A stretch of DNA of 35,034 nt from a virus. The notes below the pieces were generated by a model. It made no database searches and was not told the origin of the DNA. It saw only the letters and a program-made list of their open reading frames with translations. Positions 34,160-35,034 of the stretch are shown here, one piece after another. Each line of letters opens with the position of its first letter. The first letter of the stretch is position 1. Where the stretch lies: the IMG/VR virus record IMGVR_UViG_3300022752_000209, positions 1-35,034 of that record; one strand, written 5' to 3'. The translations under genes and the position numbers were made by a program.

Positions 34160-34855
34160 ATGGCTTTGCCTAAACTTGAAGTACCAACATATGAATTAAA
34201 ACTACCATCAACTAATAAGCTTATTACATACAGACCCTTTCTGGTAAAAGAACACAAAGTACTGTTGACACTACAAGATGCTAATGCTGAAGAAGTATCT
34301 AGAATTATAAAAGAATTGGTTGATGTTTGCACATTTAATAGTCTAAAAATTGCAGATTTGGCTAATTTTGATATTGAATATATTTTTCTTCAACTTAGAT
34401 GTAAATCTGTAGGTGAAACATTAGATTTACTAATTAATTGTGAATGTGGTAATAAGATTGAACATAAGGCAAATCTTTTAAACGCACAGGTTGTCAAAAA
34501 AGATGGTCATTCTAATAAAATTCAATTAACCCAATCCATTGGTATCGAAATGCGATATCCTAGTTTTGATGAAGTATTGAAGGTGTATGAATCAGAAAAT
34601 AAAGAAGATATTATTAAACTTGTTATTAAATGCATCAAGGGTGTTTATAGTAAAGATGATTACTGGGATTCATCCGAACAAACAGAACAAGAACTAATAA
34701 ATTTTGTTAATGATTTTACAAAAGAACAATTTAATAAACTAGAAGAATTTTTTGTAAGTATGCCCAAGCTGGAACAAGTACTTGAGGCAGATTGCAATAA
34801 ATGCGGAAAACATAATGTCGTAAAATTGGAGGGCCTACAAAGTTTTTTCGTCTAA
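34160..34855 (+). CDS. 26: Baseplate hub protein gp26
   Basis: This 231-residue protein (T4 gp26 is 208) begins LPKLEVPTYELKLPSTNKLITYRPFLVKEHKVLL, the typical gp26/T4_baseplate opening. It continues with FNSLKIADLANFDIEYIFLQLRCKSVGE. Two cysteine pairs, Cys94-x-Cys96 and Cys212-x2-Cys215, may bind one zinc. A GAGG site lies 8 bases upstream of the ATG. Gp26 is an assembly factor of the hub. By fold position it resembles the gpG-type chaperones that load the tape measure. Its last codons overlap a slippery sequence that can shift translation into the gp51-like frame. Confidence 0.85.
   Translation: MALPKLEVPTYELKLPSTNKLITYRPFLVKEHKVLLTLQDANAEEVSRIIKELVDVCTFNSLKIADLANFDIEYIFLQLRCKSVGETLDLLINCECGNKIEHKANLLNAQVVKKDGHSNKIQLTQSIGIEMRYPSFDEVLKVYESENKEDIIKLVIKCIKGVYSKDDYWDSSEQTEQELINFVNDFTKEQFNKLEEFFVSMPKLEQVLEADCNKCGKHNVVKLEGLQSFFV
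34828..34855 (+). promoter_or_regulatory. Candidate programmed -1 frameshift site at the gp26 end
   Basis: In gp26 frame the bases 34843-34849 read T TTT TTC, an X_XXY_YYZ slippery heptamer. A GGAGGG element ends at 34833, nine bases before it. This is the geometry of the Shine-Dalgarno stimulator in the dnaX frameshift. The zero-frame TAA follows at 34853-34855. After slipping, the -1 frame is open to the window edge. Confidence 0.65.
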
Positions 34856-35034
34856 GTCTTTCTCAGGATTCGTTGATTAATTATTTTAAAATGAATTTTG
34901 CTTTGATACATCACCATAAGTATTCTTTAACAGAATTGGAAAATATGATGCCCTGGGAAAGAGAAACCTATATTGCATTGTTAATGCAGTATATACAAGA
35001 GGAAAACGAAAAACTTAGAATGCAAAAAAAGAAT
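34849..35034 (+). CDS. gp51-like hub assembly factor, probably expressed as a gp26 fusion (partial)
   Basis: The -1 frame relative to gp26 is open from 34816 to the window end. From the slip site it reads RLSLSQDSLINYFKMNFAL, then HHHKYSLTELENMMPWERETY and a charged helix (QYIQEENEKLRMQ). The YSLTELENMxPWER pattern matches short gp51-like hub assembly proteins that I recall next to gp26 in marine T4-like phages. The first ATG is at 34891 and has no ribosome site. An AGGA precedes a TTG at 34873, so separate initiation there is an alternative. The conserved-looking residues before the ATG favour a fusion product. The C-terminus lies outside the window. Confidence 0.65.

Noticed and set aside
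1-35034. tRNA genes, insertion sequences, attachment sites, strong hairpin terminators
   Set aside because: I looked for cloverleaf-like segments, transposase motifs, inverted-repeat ends and GC-rich hairpins with T-tracts and saw none that I could support; gaps between genes are almost all under 65 bases.

Overview
This window is a virion-structure block of a T4-like (Straboviridae-related, marine-type) contractile-tailed bacteriophage. The recognisable T4 counterparts are gp4, gp5, gp5.4 (PAAR), gp6, gp8, gp25, gp26, gp27, gp48, gp53 and gp54. The DNA is AT-rich, with nearly every gene abutting or overlapping the next. It also carries families that I know from marine cyanophages and SAR11 pelagimyophages: DUF4815, DUF6065, NLYFTNAR-repeat fibres, LamG/SPRY fibres and 2-oxoglutarate/Fe(II) oxygenases. 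No photosynthesis gene, tRNA or integrase is visible, so the host cannot be fixed from this window; a SAR11-like or other AT-rich marine bacterium is a reasonable guess.

Layout: from about 32.48 kb leftwards everything is on the minus strand, read right to left. The order is gp48 tail-tube cap, gp53 wedge, gp27 hub, gp5-like OB-fold plus lysozyme, a separate 780-residue spike with a zinc DD-peptidase, a PAAR tip, gp25, gp6, a gp7-like wedge protein, gp8, then DUF4815 and other large peripheral baseplate proteins (13.0-19.4 kb). The fibre region (1-12.8 kb) follows: three large fibre or adhesin genes, a proline-rich protein, several small beta-rich virion proteins, candidate tail-fibre chaperones, two Fe(II) oxygenases of different families and a DUF6065 protein. 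From 32.5 kb rightwards the genes are on the plus strand: gp4 head-completion nuclease, a putative DNA-end protector, gp54 tube initiator, gp26 hub protein and a gp51-like partner cut by the window edge.

Regulation: perfect T4-type late promoter boxes (TATAAATA) lie in four of the few real intergenic gaps, including the divergence point at 32.48-32.52 kb. Expression is therefore probably late, driven by a gp55-type sigma factor. Most of the remaining genes are translationally coupled through TAATG or ATGA overlaps.

Best leads: (1) a probable programmed -1 frameshift joining gp26 to the gp51-like reading frame, with a slippery heptamer and a Shine-Dalgarno-like stimulator; (2) a prolyl-hydroxylase-like gene immediately downstream of a Pro-Gly-Asn repeat protein; (3) a GC-rich mosaic inside an otherwise AT-rich fibre gene; (4) a spike complex split over several genes with two different cell-wall-enzyme modules and a PAAR tip that has no histidine; (5) in-frame repeat arrays in fibre genes, with near-identical DNA copies suited to recombination.
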